Source of the DNA: an uncultured Pelagibacteraceae bacterium
Lineage (GTDB): Bacteria; Pseudomonadota; Alphaproteobacteria; Pelagibacterales; Pelagibacteraceae
Reading direction: 5' to 3'
Length of the DNA stretch: 64,000 bases
Assembly (NCBI GenBank): GCA_902604245.1
Contig: CACKXQ010000001.1
Coordinates: forward strand, 62,001 to 126,000
The position numbers were made by a program, and so were the translations under genes. Below, piece after piece: positions 36,227 through 45,023 of this stretch (position 1 is its first letter; each line of letters begins with the position of its first letter). A model generated the notes under the pieces. That model saw only the letters and a program-made list of their open reading frames with translations, did no database searches and was not told the origin of the DNA.

Positions 36227-36475
36227 ATGAAAGAAAAAGTAAAAGAACTTCAAATCCATGACAAAGATACTGGATCTTCTGAAGTTCAGATTGCTCAATT
36301 AACTGGTAAAATTGAGAGTCTATCGAAACATATAAAACAATTCAAAAAGGATAAACATTCATCAGTAGGCCTTTTGAGAGCGGTAAATAGAAGAAAAAAA
36401 TTATTAGACTATTTAAAGAAAAATAATATTGAGTCTTATAAAGCAGTATTAACAAGATTAAATTTAAGGAAGTAA
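36227..36475 (+). CDS. rpsO: 30S ribosomal protein S15
   Basis: An 82-residue S15, seven residues shorter than the usual 89 because the N-terminal helix start is trimmed. DTGSSEVQIAQLTGKIESL (about 16-34) and SSVGLLRAVNRRKKLLDYLK (about 46-65) are the rRNA-binding signature. An AAGGAAAAA ribosome binding site precedes the ATG. pnp begins right after its stop, the classic rpsO-pnp pair. Confidence 0.96.
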   Translation: MKEKVKELQIHDKDTGSSEVQIAQLTGKIESLSKHIKQFKKDKHSSVGLLRAVNRRKKLLDYLKKNNIESYKAVLTRLNLRK

Positions 36476-38548
36476 ATGTTTAAAGTAGTAAAAAAAGAAA
36501 TAGAAGTTAGCGGAAAAAAAATAAGCTTAGAGACAGGAAAAATAGCAAGACAAGCAGACGGCGCAATTATAGCTCAATGTGGAGAAACAGTAGTTTTAGC
36601 AACAGTTGTTGGTGCAAAAAAAGTAAATCCAGATATGGATTATTTTCCTTTATCAGTAAATTACCAAGAAAAGTATTATGCAGCGGGTAAAATTCCAGGA
36701 GGATATTTTAAAAGAGAAGCAAGACCAACTGAAAGTGAAACTCTAATTTCAAGATTAATTGATAGACCTATCAGACCATTATTTCCTGATGAATTTAAAA
36801 ATGAAGTGCAACTATTACCAACTGTAATTTCTTATGATAAAGAGAATGAAGCAGATATTTTATCTATCATTGCATCTTCAGCAGCTTTAGCAATCTCAGG
36901 AATGCCGTTTATGGGTCCTGTTGGAGCTTCCAGAGTTGGCTTTATTGAAGGAAAGTATGTTCTTAATCCATCTAAAAAAGAATTAGAAAATTCTAAGTTA
37001 GATCTTGTTGTAGCAGGAACTAAAGATGCAGTTTTAATGGTTGAGTCTGAAGCAACTGGTTTGACTGAAGAAGAAATGTTGAATGCTGTAAAATTTGGAC
37101 ATGATGGTTTTGTCCCTGTCATAGAAATGATCGAACAACTTGCAAAAGAATGCAGAAAGGCTGAATGGACAGTTGAAAAGAAAGATTTATCTGAGGTAAA
37201 AAAGAAATTAGAAGAAGAATTTACTGAAGATTTGAAAAAAGCTTTCTCTACAAGAGATAAGCAAGATAGATCAAATCAGATTTCTGAAATTACTGAAAAA
37301 GCTAAAAAGTTATATGAGGAAAATGAAGCTTACACTGATCTAGATGTAAATTCTCAACTTAAAGATTTGGAAAAATCCATTGTAAGAACTGATATTCTTA
37401 AAAATAAAAATCGTATTGATGGAAGAGGACTTGCTGATGTAAGACCAATTATGTGTGAGGTTGGAATTTTACCTAGAGTTCATGGTTCAGCTTTATTTAC
37501 TAGAGGTGAAACACAGGCCATTGTAACCACTACACTTGGAACTTCAGATGATGAACAAAGAATAGAGAGTTTAGATGGCCTTCAAAAAGAAAGATTCATG
37601 TTACACTATAATTTTCCTCCATTCTCAGTTGGTGAAACAGGAAGGATTGGAACAGGTAGAAGAGAGATAGGTCATGGTAAGTTAGCATGGAGAGCAATTA
37701 ACTCCTCACTTCCATCAAAAGAAAGTTTTCCATATACTTTTAGGATTGTATCAGAAATCACTGAGTCTAACGGTTCATCTTCAATGGCAACTGTTTGTGG
37801 AACTTCACTTGCTCTTATGGATGCAGGTGTTCCGATTAAAGAGCCAGTTGCTGGAATTGCAATGGGTTTAATAAAAGAAGGTGATGATTTCTCTGTACTG
37901 TCAGATATTCTTGGTGATGAAGACCATCTTGGAGATATGGATTTTAAAGTTGCAGGTACAAAAGATGGGATCACATCATTACAAATGGATATTAAGATTA
38001 CAGGAATTACATTTGAAATAATGGAGCAAGCTTTAAATCAAGCCAAAGACGGAAGAATTCATATTTTGGGTGAAATGAATAAAGCTTTAGATAAATCTAG
38101 AGATGATGTTGGAAAACATACTCCCAAAATGGAAAAAATTACAGTTGATAAAAAAGATATTGCAGCAGTCATTGGAAAAGGTGGAGCAACAATTAGAGAG
38201 ATTGTTGAAAAATCAGGGGCTAAAGTTGATGTTAATGATGAAGGTGTAGTAACAGTAGCTGCTCCGGATGAAGAATCAAGAAACATTGCTATGCAGATGA
38301 TCAAAGACATAACAGCTAAAGCTGAATTAAATAAAATTTATAACGGAAAAGTTATGAAAATTATGGAATTTGGTGCATTTGTCAATTTCTTAGGTAAACA
38401 AGATGGGTTAGTTCACATTTCTGAGCTTGCAGATAAAAGAGTTGCCAAAGTAACAGATGTTGTCAAAGAGGGTGACGAAGTCAAAGTAAAAGTTATTGGA
38501 TTTGATAGAGGAAAAGTTAAATTATCTATAAAGCAGGCTTCTATATAG
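36476..38548 (+). CDS. pnp: Polynucleotide phosphorylase
   Basis: A 690-residue 3'-5' phosphorolytic exoribonuclease and degradosome component. Two RNase PH domains (about 10-215 and 310-545; [16 protein letters not shown] and [15 protein letters not shown], with the catalytic [16 protein letters not shown] near 479-494), a KH domain ([16 protein letters not shown], near 559-574) and an S1 domain ([17 protein letters not shown], near 619 onward). Nothing is missing. It is co-transcribed with rpsO. Confidence 0.97.
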   Translation: MFKVVKKEIEVSGKKISLETGKIARQADGAIIAQCGETVVLATVVGAKKVNPDMDYFPLSVNYQEKYYAAGKIPGGYFKREARPTESETLISRLIDRPIRPLFPDEFKNEVQLLPTVISYDKENEADILSIIASSAALAISGMPFMGPVGASRVGFIEGKYVLNPSKKELENSKLDLVVAGTKDAVLMVESEATGLTEEEMLNAVKFGHDGFVPVIEMIEQLAKECRKAEWTVEKKDLSEVKKKLEEEFTEDLKKAFSTRDKQDRSNQISEITEKAKKLYEENEAYTDLDVNSQLKDLEKSIVRTDILKNKNRIDGRGLADVRPIMCEVGILPRVHGSALFTRGETQAIVTTTLGTSDDEQRIESLDGLQKERFMLHYNFPPFSVGETGRIGTGRREIGHGKLAWRAINSSLPSKESFPYTFRIVSEITESNGSSSMATVCGTSLALMDAGVPIKEPVAGIAMGLIKEGDDFSVLSDILGDEDHLGDMDFKVAGTKDGITSLQMDIKITGITFEIMEQALNQAKDGRIHILGEMNKALDKSRDDVGKHTPKMEKITVDKKDIAAVIGKGGATIREIVEKSGAKVDVNDEGVVTVAAPDEESRNIAMQMIKDITAKAELNKIYNGKVMKIMEFGAFVNFLGKQDGLVHISELADKRVAKVTDVVKEGDEVKVKVIGFDRGKVKLSIKQASI

Positions 38549-38552
38549 ATAA

Positions 38553-38933
38553 ATGTCCAACCCATTTATTTTAATTGCAAGAATACGCGTTAAAGAGGGT
38601 AAGGTTGAAGAGTATCTCAGGATAGCAAAAAAAGCTGATGAGGCTGTTAACGCATCAGAGCCAGACATGCTTATTCATACTTTCGATCAAGATCCAACTG
38701 ATCCTTTAGAATTTACTTGGAGTGAAGTTTACCGAAATAGTGAAGCCATGCTGCATCATCTAAATAATGCCCCGGTCCAAGCTTATGTTGAGAAGCATAA
38801 CAAAATTGCTGATAGATTCGAAATAGAGGTTTATGGAAATATTACAGAAGAGACTATTAAGGCAATTAAAGATACAAATATCCCTTTCAAGCACTTTAAA
38901 ACAACTAATGTTGGTTATATTAGAAAAATATAA
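38553..38933 (+). CDS. Antibiotic-biosynthesis-monooxygenase (ABM) fold protein
   Basis: A 126-residue product resembling ferredoxin-like ABM-fold proteins: FILIARIRVKEGKVEEYLRI (residues 4-23), a DPLEFTWSEVYRNSEAMLHH strand-helix (about 49-68) and VEIYGNI-type end. Related small proteins include quinol monooxygenase YgiN and heme-degrading enzymes, so an oxidative role is possible, but no catalytic residue can be assigned. It starts 4 bp after pnp and converges on msrB. Confidence 0.6.
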   Translation: MSNPFILIARIRVKEGKVEEYLRIAKKADEAVNASEPDMLIHTFDQDPTDPLEFTWSEVYRNSEAMLHHLNNAPVQAYVEKHNKIADRFEIEVYGNITEETIKAIKDTNIPFKHFKTTNVGYIRKI

Positions 38934-38936
38934 TTA

Positions 38937-39428
38937 CTAACTTTCCGGGACAAAAAGCAAGCAAAGACCATTGCTACAATATCTTTTTCCACCATCTGGA
39001 CCATCATTGAATACATGGCCGTGATGAGCGCCACAATTTGCACAGCTGTATTCAGTCCTCTTCATACCAAATGAATAATCAGTTTTTGTTACAAATACAC
39101 CAGGTAATGCCTCTGTAAAAGAAGGCCATCCAGTCCCACTGTCAAACTTTTTAACAGACTCAAACAATTTCACACCACAATTCGCGCAATGATATGACCC
39201 TTTTCTTTTTTCATAGTTTAATTCACTAGTACCAGCGCGCTCAGTACCCTCTTCAAACATTATTATCTTTTGCTCATTAGTAAGATCTGGATTTATTATA
39301 TTATATTCGCTCTCATCTTTTTTTAATTTTTTTTTAAATCCTACTAAATTGCTTGCTAATGATACCAAAGGATAAAATATTAATCCTAATACAGACGCTC
39401 CAGCAATTTTTAAAAAATTTCTTCTCAC
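38937..39428 (-). CDS. msrB: Peptide-methionine (R)-S-oxide reductase with Tat-type signal
   Basis: A 163-residue MsrB that repairs oxidised Met in proteins. The N-terminus MRRNFLKIAGASVLGLIFYP is a twin-arginine export signal (R-R-x-F-L-K). The mature enzyme has zinc-binding CANCG pairs (near residues 82 and 129), SGTGWPSF (near 97-104) and the catalytic Cys in KRYCSNGLCLLF near 149-160. An additional Cys lies five residues after the catalytic one. Export suggests repair of periplasmic proteins. The 50-aa membrane peptide gene lies next to its start. Confidence 0.87.
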   Translation of the reverse strand: MRRNFLKIAGASVLGLIFYPLVSLASNLVGFKKKLKKDESEYNIINPDLTNEQKIIMFEEGTERAGTSELNYEKRKGSYHCANCGVKLFESVKKFDSGTGWPSFTEALPGVFVTKTDYSFGMKRTEYSCANCGAHHGHVFNDGPDGGKRYCSNGLCLLFVPES

Positions 39429-39437
39429 AATAGTTTA

Positions 39438-39590
39438 TTATTTAACTTTTTTTTTACTTAATCTATTTATTAAAAATAAAGCTATTGCAGTCAATAGGGC
39501 AAAAACTTCTAGTGCATGACCAGAACCCTCGAGAATTAATTGAACAAAAATAAATATAATACAAACTACAAACCAAACTAATATAAGCAT
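39438..39590 (-). CDS. Putative 50-aa membrane peptide
   Basis: A 50-residue frame on the same strand between msrB and the unknown exported protein: MLILVWFVVCIIFIFVQLIL, a short polar EGSGH turn, a second hydrophobic segment AFALLTAIALFLI-like, and a basic tail RLSKKKVK. That gives one or two membrane helices with positive-inside tail. It fills most of an otherwise empty 166-bp gap, with 9 bp to msrB and 4 bp to the upstream gene. No family recognised. Confidence 0.5.
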   Translation of the reverse strand: MLILVWFVVCIIFIFVQLILEGSGHALEVFALLTAIALFLINRLSKKKVK

Positions 39591-39594
39591 TTAA

Positions 39595-40104
39595 CTAAAG
39601 TCCTTTTGAATTAGTTTCTGCTGCTTTTTCTTTCACACTTATCTCATTTATATAGTCGTCAATATATTGAAGATATAATGGATTATTTCCAAATTTAATT
39701 GGACACCTTAAAGAAATTGATTTTTTTCCAGAGTAGTATGCGGCACTTTCTGAACTAAAACTAAAACTGTCTTTATCTAAAAAAACTCCATATTTATCAT
39801 CAAGAAGCGACTTAACAATTTTGAATTGCGATTTACACTCTGCGCTACTATCGTAATCGTTCCATGCCCAAATTTGAGCAATTCTCTTTGAATTTGGAGT
39901 AATTATAACACCATAATATAAAAATGATGGATGTGGGTTTTTAGCTCCAAATTGATAAATTTTTTCACCACTTGTAGTTTCAGATAATTCTCTTAAATCT
40001 TCAGAAAATACTTCTCCAAGATTTAATCCAAATGCACTTTTTATTTCAGCAGCATTTAAAGATGAAACAGTAAAAAAAATATAAATGATTAAAAAAAACC
40101 TCAT
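39595..40104 (-). CDS. Exported protein of unknown function
   Basis: A 169-residue product with a short signal peptide (MRFFLIIYIFFTVSSLNAAE, cleavage near residue 19). The mature part opens with SAFGLNLGEVF, a phrase seen in small periplasmic proteins, and holds two Cys (AECKSQF and LRCPIKF) that may form a disulfide. No domain is recognised. It ends one base from fabI on the same strand, so it is probably co-transcribed with fabA-fabB-fabI, though nothing in it suggests lipid metabolism. Confidence 0.55.
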   Translation of the reverse strand: MRFFLIIYIFFTVSSLNAAEIKSAFGLNLGEVFSEDLRELSETTSGEKIYQFGAKNPHPSFLYYGVIITPNSKRIAQIWAWNDYDSSAECKSQFKIVKSLLDDKYGVFLDKDSFSFSSESAAYYSGKKSISLRCPIKFGNNPLYLQYIDDYINEISVKEKAAETNSKGL

Positions 40105-40893
40105 TTAATCTGAAATATTTTTTGGATCTGGCATACCTACTTTATTGTAACCAGCATCAACATAGTGAATTTCACCTGTAACTCCACCTGCCATATCACT
40201 TAGGAGATATAATGCTGAGTTTCCAACATCAATATTATCTACGTTTCTCTTTAAAAAAGAATGATCTGCATTCCATTTGTATAAGAATTTGGCATCTCCA
40301 ATAGCTGATGCGGCTAAAGTTTTTATTGGGCCAGCACTTATTGCGTTAACTCTTATTCCCTTAGCTCCCAAATCTCTTGCTAAATACTTTACACTGGACT
40401 CTAAAGCTGCCTTACAAACTCCCATTACATTGTAATTAGGAATTGCTTTATTCGCTTCATAACTGAGTGTAATCAAGCTGCCACCTTCTTTCATCACTTT
40501 TGAGGCTTCTTTTGCAACTTCAGTAAATGAAAAGCATGAAATCAACATACTTCTTAAAAAATTTTCTCTTGTTGTATTTAGATATTCTCCTGAAAGTTCA
40601 GATTTGTCAGAAAAAGCGATTGCGTGAACTACAAAGTCTATCTCACCCCATTGAGATTTAACATCCTCAAATAATTTTATTACATCTTCTTTTTTTTCAA
40701 CATCACAGCTAAAAGTAACACTAGAATTTAGTTTTTCTGCAAGAGGAACTACTCTTTTTTTAAGAGCATCACCTAAATATGTAAAAGCTAATTCTGCACC
40801 TGCTTCTGAAAGTTTTTGAGAAATACCCCATGCAATAGATCTTTCATTAGCAACACCCATAATCAGTCCTTTTTTACCCTTCATTAAAGACAT
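40105..40893 (-). CDS. fabI: Enoyl-ACP reductase (NADH)
   Basis: A 262-residue short-chain dehydrogenase-type enzyme for the last step of fatty-acid elongation. KGLIMGVANERSIAWGI (residues 8-24) is the FabI nucleotide-binding start, and the catalytic Tyr/Lys pair is in PNYNVMGVCKAALE (Y-x6-K near 153-160). GPIKTLAASAI near 191 is the substrate loop. It follows fabB by 3 bp in the minus-strand order fabA-fabB-fabI. Confidence 0.95.
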   Translation of the reverse strand: MSLMKGKKGLIMGVANERSIAWGISQKLSEAGAELAFTYLGDALKKRVVPLAEKLNSSVTFSCDVEKKEDVIKLFEDVKSQWGEIDFVVHAIAFSDKSELSGEYLNTTRENFLRSMLISCFSFTEVAKEASKVMKEGGSLITLSYEANKAIPNYNVMGVCKAALESSVKYLARDLGAKGIRVNAISAGPIKTLAASAIGDAKFLYKWNADHSFLKRNVDNIDVGNSALYLLSDMAGGVTGEIHYVDAGYNKVGMPDPKNISD

Positions 40894-40896
40894 AAG

Positions 40897-42108
40897 TTAG
40901 ACTTTCTCAAATACTAGAGTTGCATTTGTTCCACCAAAACCAAAACTATTAGACATGACAGTATTTAATGTTGCCTCTGTTTCTGTTTTAGAGACTATTG
41001 GAAATTTTTTAGCTTCATCATCCATTTCACTTATGTTAGCCGACCCAGTGATAAAGTTATTTTTCATCATAATTAAACAATATATCGCTTCATGCACTGA
41101 TGCAGCTCCCAGAGGATGACCTGATAAAGATTTAGTTGAACTAATTTTTGGAATTTCACTTCCAAAAGCTTCTTTAACAGCATTCAATTCAGTAATATCT
41201 CCAACTGGAGTGGAAGTTCCATGAGTATTTATATAATCTACTTTATTTTTTGAAGTTGACATAGCCATTTGCATACATCTTACTGCACCTTCACCAGAAG
41301 GCGCTACCATATCATATCCATCTGAAGTTGCTCCATAACCTGTTAATTCTGCGTATATTTTAGCTCCTCGAGCTTTAGCGTGTTCATATTCCTCAAGAAC
41401 TAAAACTCCTGCACCTCCAGCAATTACAAAACCATCTCTAGTTTTGTCATAAGCTCTTGATGCTTTTTCAGGTGTATCATTATATTTCGAAGATAATGCA
41501 GTCATCGCATCAAACATTGCGGTCATTGCCCAGTGTATCTCTTCACTTCCACCTGCAAAAACAACATCTTGTTTTCCCATTTGGATAAGTTCCATAGAAT
41601 TTCCAATACAGTGTCCGCTTGTTGCGCAGGCTGAACTCATTGTATAGTTTGTACCTTTAATTTTAAAAGGAACAGCAAGTGTTGCTGAGGCAGTACTTGC
41701 CATTGTTCTTGGAACTATAAATGGTCCCATCAATTTTGGAGTTTTGGCTCTAGTTTTATCTGCTGCTAAAATAACATTTTCAATTGAAGGTCCACCTGAA
41801 CCCATAACAATTCCTGTTTTGAAATTACTTACTTCACTTTCTTCCAACCCAGAGTCTTCAATCGCCTCTTTCATTGCAATATAATTGTAAGCAGATCCTG
41901 AACCCATAAATCTAATTGTTTTTCTATCTATATGATCCTCAAGTTTGATATTAGGCTTTCCATGAATATGACTTTTTAGATTGTGTTCTTTGTATTCTTC
42001 AGAAAAAGAAATTCCTGATTTTGTATTTAGTAATGATTGATGAACTTCTTCTTGATTATTCCCAAGACAAGAAACAATTCCCAAACCTGTAATTACTACT
42101 CTTCGCAT
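40897..42108 (-). CDS. fabB: 3-oxoacyl-ACP synthase I
   Basis: A 403-residue condensing enzyme. Catalytic Cys in [14 protein letters not shown] (near residue 162), His residues in [11 protein letters not shown] (near 297) and [12 protein letters not shown] (near 331), and the C-terminal [12 protein letters not shown]. FabB rather than FabF is indicated by the adjacent fabA, with which it elongates unsaturated chains. It overlaps the fabA stop by one base. Confidence 0.93.
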   Translation of the reverse strand: MRRVVITGLGIVSCLGNNQEEVHQSLLNTKSGISFSEEYKEHNLKSHIHGKPNIKLEDHIDRKTIRFMGSGSAYNYIAMKEAIEDSGLEESEVSNFKTGIVMGSGGPSIENVILAADKTRAKTPKLMGPFIVPRTMASTASATLAVPFKIKGTNYTMSSACATSGHCIGNSMELIQMGKQDVVFAGGSEEIHWAMTAMFDAMTALSSKYNDTPEKASRAYDKTRDGFVIAGGAGVLVLEEYEHAKARGAKIYAELTGYGATSDGYDMVAPSGEGAVRCMQMAMSTSKNKVDYINTHGTSTPVGDITELNAVKEAFGSEIPKISSTKSLSGHPLGAASVHEAIYCLIMMKNNFITGSANISEMDDEAKKFPIVSKTETEATLNTVMSNSFGFGGTNATLVFEKV

Positions 42109-42608
42109 TATTTAAATAATCCTACTTTTAGACTGTCTGCAGAGTATATTTTTTTGCCATCAGCAAGAAGAATACCATTTGCTAGTCCAACTGTTGTTTC
42201 ACCTTTAATCAATATTCTTTTCATATCAATAATATATGTCGCCATTTTGACATTTTTTAAAACCTCTCCTGTAAACTTTACCGTGCTTACCCCTAAAGCT
42301 CTTCCTCTTCCTGGATTTCCCAGCCAACCTAAGTAAAAGCCAACTAGTTGCCACATCGCATCCAAACCCAAACATCCTGGCATTACTGGATCTTCTTTGA
42401 AGTGACAATCAAAAAACCACAGATCATCTTTTATATCAAGTTCAGCCTTCATCATCCCTTTGTCAAAAGCTCCATTTTTTTCACTAATTTCAGTAATTCT
42501 ATCAAACATCAGCATTGGTGGAGAAGGTAATTTTGCATTTCCAGGGCCAAAAAGCTCACCATTTGCGCAATTTATTAATTCATCATAATTAAAGGAACTT
42601 TTTTTCAT
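42108..42608 (-). CDS. fabA: 3-hydroxydecanoyl-ACP dehydratase/isomerase
   Basis: A 166-residue hot-dog-fold enzyme that introduces the cis double bond of anaerobic unsaturated fatty-acid synthesis. Catalytic His in [17 protein letters not shown] (near 70) and Asp in [16 protein letters not shown] (near 84) are both present. First gene of fabA-fabB-fabI; divergent from irr across 72 bp that carry a palindrome. Confidence 0.95.
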   Translation of the reverse strand: MKKSSFNYDELINCANGELFGPGNAKLPSPPMLMFDRITEISEKNGAFDKGMMKAELDIKDDLWFFDCHFKEDPVMPGCLGLDAMWQLVGFYLGWLGNPGRGRALGVSTVKFTGEVLKNVKMATYIIDMKRILIKGETTVGLANGILLADGKKIYSADSLKVGLFK

Positions 42609-42653
42609 AATTTTTTAATCTTATTACTTGATTTACAAACATTATAATATAGA

Positions 42654-42667
42654 TATTCTTTAGAATA
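42654..42667. promoter_or_regulatory. TATTCT-TT-AGAATA palindrome between fabA and irr
   Basis: A perfect 6-2-6 palindrome 13 bp upstream of the irr ATG and 45 bp from the fabA start. ATTATAAT occurs on both sides. The AGAAT/ATTCT half-sites resemble those of iron-control elements bound by Irr, so autoregulation is possible. Inference only; the region is very AT-rich. Confidence 0.4.
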
Positions 42668-42680
42668 ATTATAATTAGTA

Positions 42681-43109
42681 ATGGCTTACGCTGAACAATA
42701 TATAGACAAATTAAGAAAATCAGGTCTAAGACCCACAAAACAAAGAATTAAAATTTGTGAAGTATTGTTTGATGCTGAAAAGACTTTTCACTTTACAATT
42801 AAAGAACTGGTTAAAATCATTGAAAATCAAGCAAATATTAAGGTTTCTTTAGCAACCGTTTACAATACTGTTCATGCATTTATAAGGAAGGGATATTTAA
42901 AAGAGATACCACTTAATGCTTCACAAAGTTATTACGACACAAATGTAACTCATCATCACCATTTCTTTGACGAGGAAGAAAATAAATTGATTGATATTCA
43001 TCAAGATGATGTTGATGAAGTTAATATTAAAAGAACAATTCCAGGAAAAAAAATAAGATCAGTAGAAGTTATTGCTAAAATTGTGAGTGATAATCAATCT
43101 CAAAAATAA
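42681..43109 (+). CDS. irr: Iron response regulator Irr (Fur family)
   Basis: A 142-residue Fur-family regulator. Winged-helix at residues 10-85 (LRPTKQRIKICEVLF, VSLATVYNTVHAFIRKGYL) and a dimer domain with the run HHHHF in VTHHHHFFDEEE near 95-105, typical of Irr, which senses heme in alphaproteobacteria. Position next to fabA is also characteristic. The N-terminal heme regulatory motif of Bradyrhizobium Irr is absent, as in many relatives. It is followed by the rubrerythrin gene, a plausible target. Confidence 0.88.
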   Translation: MAYAEQYIDKLRKSGLRPTKQRIKICEVLFDAEKTFHFTIKELVKIIENQANIKVSLATVYNTVHAFIRKGYLKEIPLNASQSYYDTNVTHHHHFFDEEENKLIDIHQDDVDEVNIKRTIPGKKIRSVEVIAKIVSDNQSQK

Positions 43110-43120
43110 TTTAATAATAT

Positions 43121-43161
43121 CAATAGTTTAAATAATACATTATATTTATTCTAAACTATTG
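43121..43161 (+). repeat. 10-bp inverted repeat between irr and rubrerythrin
   Basis: CAATAGTTTA (43121-43130) and its exact complement TAAACTATTG (43152-43161) are separated by 21 bp. The right arm runs into the TTGACA -35 element of the rubrerythrin promoter. It may be an operator that brings two sites together, or a weak hairpin ending the irr message; there is no T-run. Confidence 0.5.
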
Positions 43162-43188
43162 ACATATTATAATTCCTCTATATATAAA
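43159..43188 (+). promoter_or_regulatory. Strong promoter of the rubrerythrin gene
   Basis: A consensus TTGACA at 43159-43164, then TATATA at 43181-43186 (16-bp spacing) or TATAAA at 43183-43188 (18-bp spacing). The rubrerythrin ATG is 36-38 bp further on, with an AGGAG ribosome binding site. Confidence 0.6.
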
Positions 43189-43192
43189 CCAC

Positions 43193-43209
43193 TTTAGAAT
43201 CATTATTAA
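43193..43209 (+). promoter_or_regulatory. Iron-control-element-like site
   Basis: TTTAGAA-TCA-TTATTAA resembles the Irr-bound element TTTAGAA-N3-TTCTAAA: the left half is exact and the right half matches five of seven. It covers the expected transcription start, where binding would repress. A lone TTCTAAA half-site also lies at 43149-43155, before the -35. Confidence 0.4.
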
Positions 43210-43223
43210 TAGTAGGAGTAAAT

Positions 43224-43640
43224 ATGTCATTAAAAGGTAGTAAAACAGAGGAAAACTTAAAAGAAGCATTTGCTGGGGAAAGCCAAGCAAATAGAAGATA
43301 TCTTTATTTTGCTCAAAAAGCAGATGTTGAAGGCTTTAACGATGTTGCAGCGGTATTTAGATCAACTGCAGAAGGTGAAACTGGGCATGCTCATGGCCAC
43401 CTAGAATATTTAGAAGAAGTCGGTGATCCAGCAACTGGTAAGCCAATTGGTGAAACAAAAGCCAATCTTGAGTCTGCAATTCAAGGTGAAACACACGAGT
43501 ACACAGATATGTACCCTGGAATGGCTAAAACAGCTAGAGACGAAGGCTTTGATGAAATAGCTGATTGGTTTGAGACTTTAGCAAAAGCTGAAAAATCACA
43601 CGCAGGTAAATTTCAAAAGACTTTAGAAAGCATCGCTTAA
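43224..43640 (+). CDS. Rubrerythrin-type diiron protein
   Basis: A 138-residue four-helix ferritin-like protein. [20 protein letters not shown] (residues 11-30) and [15 protein letters not shown] (E-x2-H, near 51-65) provide half the diiron site; [14 protein letters not shown] and [15 protein letters not shown] (near 90-103 and 120-134) provide the rest. The C-terminal rubredoxin domain of classic rubrerythrin is absent. Such proteins reduce peroxide, with electrons from a partner; the Fe-S protein next door is a candidate. It has a strong promoter, an AGGAG ribosome binding site and nearby Irr-like sites. Confidence 0.9.
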   Translation: MSLKGSKTEENLKEAFAGESQANRRYLYFAQKADVEGFNDVAAVFRSTAEGETGHAHGHLEYLEEVGDPATGKPIGETKANLESAIQGETHEYTDMYPGMAKTARDEGFDEIADWFETLAKAEKSHAGKFQKTLESIA

Positions 43641-43646
43641 ACAAAA

Positions 43647-43676
43647 TTTGTGGACGAAGCCCCTCTCGTCCACAAA
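43647..43676. repeat. 11-bp perfect hairpin after rubrerythrin
   Basis: TTTGTGGACGA (43647-43657) and TCGTCCACAAA (43666-43676) enclose an eight-base loop, AGCCCCTC. It is GC-richer than its surroundings. On the plus strand no T-run follows, so it is not a standard terminator; it could protect the 3' end of the rubrerythrin message or attenuate read-through into the Fe-S gene 20 bp later. On the minus strand TTTT follows, but no minus gene ends there. Confidence 0.75.
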
Positions 43677-43696
43677 AACCACATCTAAAAAAATCT

Positions 43697-45022
43697 ATGA
43701 GTAAAGAAGGCAGCACACAAGCACCTACAAGGCACCCATTAAAATTTAGAGATCCAGATTTTATAAATCCTGAAAAAATTGATCAGGAAATGAGAAGAGT
43801 ATTTGATATTTGTCATGGATGTAGAAGATGCTTTAATTTGTGTGACAGTTTTCCAAAATTATTTGACTTTATCGATGAAACTGAAGGAGGCGAGGTATCA
43901 GATGTTACAAGTGATAAGTTTAAACCTGTTGTAGAGGCTTGCACTTTATGTGACATGTGTTTTATGACTAAATGTCCTTATGTACCTCCTCATGAATTTG
44001 ATTTAGATTTTCCACATTTAATGCTGAGATATAGAACGGCTCAAAGAAAAAATGGTGATATTTCAAAAACTGCCAACCAATTAACTCAAATTGATCGAAA
44101 TTCAAAAATAGGAATATTTTTTAGTTTTTTCATAAATTGGATTACTAATGTAAAAAATAAATTTGCTAGAAAAGTTTTAGAATTTTTTACTGGAATAGAT
44201 AAAAGAGCTATTTTACCAAAATATAATAAAGAAACATTTGCAAATTATTTTCAAAAATTTAAAAAAAATATATTACCAAAACATAAAGAAAGAAAAGTTG
44301 TAATTTATTCCACTTGTTTTGTTAACTTTAATAAGAAAAAAACTGGAGAAGCTGCTTTGAAAGTACTTCATCATAATAATGTTGAGGTAGAGCACTCTTA
44401 TGCAGGTTGTTGTGGTATGCCTTATCTGGAACAAGCAGATCTAGATCAAGTTACAAAGCAAGCAGAGTTAGTTTCCAGAGAATTAATCAAATATGTTGAA
44501 AAAGGTTATAAAGTAGTAACCCTAACAGCAAGTTGTGGATTAATGTTAAAGTTCGAATGGCCTTTATTGATGCCAAATGATGGAATAATTAAAAAACTTT
44601 CTCAAAATACTCTCGATATTGATGAATATGTTATGGATATTGCAAATAAAGAGGGTTTAGTTGACGGTTTGAAAGAAATTGATGGAGGAGTAACAGTTCA
44701 TAATGCTTGTCATGCTAGAGCACAAAATATGGGTAATAAGGCAAGAGATATGCTTAAATTAATCCCAAATATTAAATTAGATGTTGTTGAGAGATGTGCT
44801 GGTCATGGTGGAACCTTCGGTATTATGAAAGAAACCCATGATATAGCAAATAAAGTGGGCAAAACTACCGCAAGTACTGTTAAAAGAAAAAATAATAAGT
44901 ATATGGCTTCTGATTGTCCATTAGCTGGCAAACATATTAAACAGTTAGCTGATGATACAAATATTGTTAATGATGAAGCTGTGCACCCAATTGAGATAGT
45001 TTCAAAAAGTTATGGATTATAG
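43697..45022 (+). CDS. Heterodisulfide-reductase-like Fe-S protein (CCG domains)
   Basis: A 441-residue product. Two 4Fe-4S ferredoxin motifs near the N-terminus: CHGCRRCFNLCDSFP (about 39-53) and CTLCDMCFMTKCPY (about 82-95). Then two CCG-type domains as in HdrD/GlpC: a Cys in STCFVNFNKK with AGCCGMPYLE (about 215-255), and HNACHARAQNMGNK with ERCAGHGGTFG (about 335-378), where the second site has a single Cys before AGHGG. It is probably cytoplasmic; no membrane span is clear. Likely an electron-transfer protein, perhaps for the rubrerythrin upstream. Coupled to the DUF3501 gene. Confidence 0.8.
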   Translation: MSKEGSTQAPTRHPLKFRDPDFINPEKIDQEMRRVFDICHGCRRCFNLCDSFPKLFDFIDETEGGEVSDVTSDKFKPVVEACTLCDMCFMTKCPYVPPHEFDLDFPHLMLRYRTAQRKNGDISKTANQLTQIDRNSKIGIFFSFFINWITNVKNKFARKVLEFFTGIDKRAILPKYNKETFANYFQKFKKNILPKHKERKVVIYSTCFVNFNKKKTGEAALKVLHHNNVEVEHSYAGCCGMPYLEQADLDQVTKQAELVSRELIKYVEKGYKVVTLTASCGLMLKFEWPLLMPNDGIIKKLSQNTLDIDEYVMDIANKEGLVDGLKEIDGGVTVHNACHARAQNMGNKARDMLKLIPNIKLDVVERCAGHGGTFGIMKETHDIANKVGKTTASTVKRKNNKYMASDCPLAGKHIKQLADDTNIVNDEAVHPIEIVSKSYGL

Positions 45023-45023
45023 A

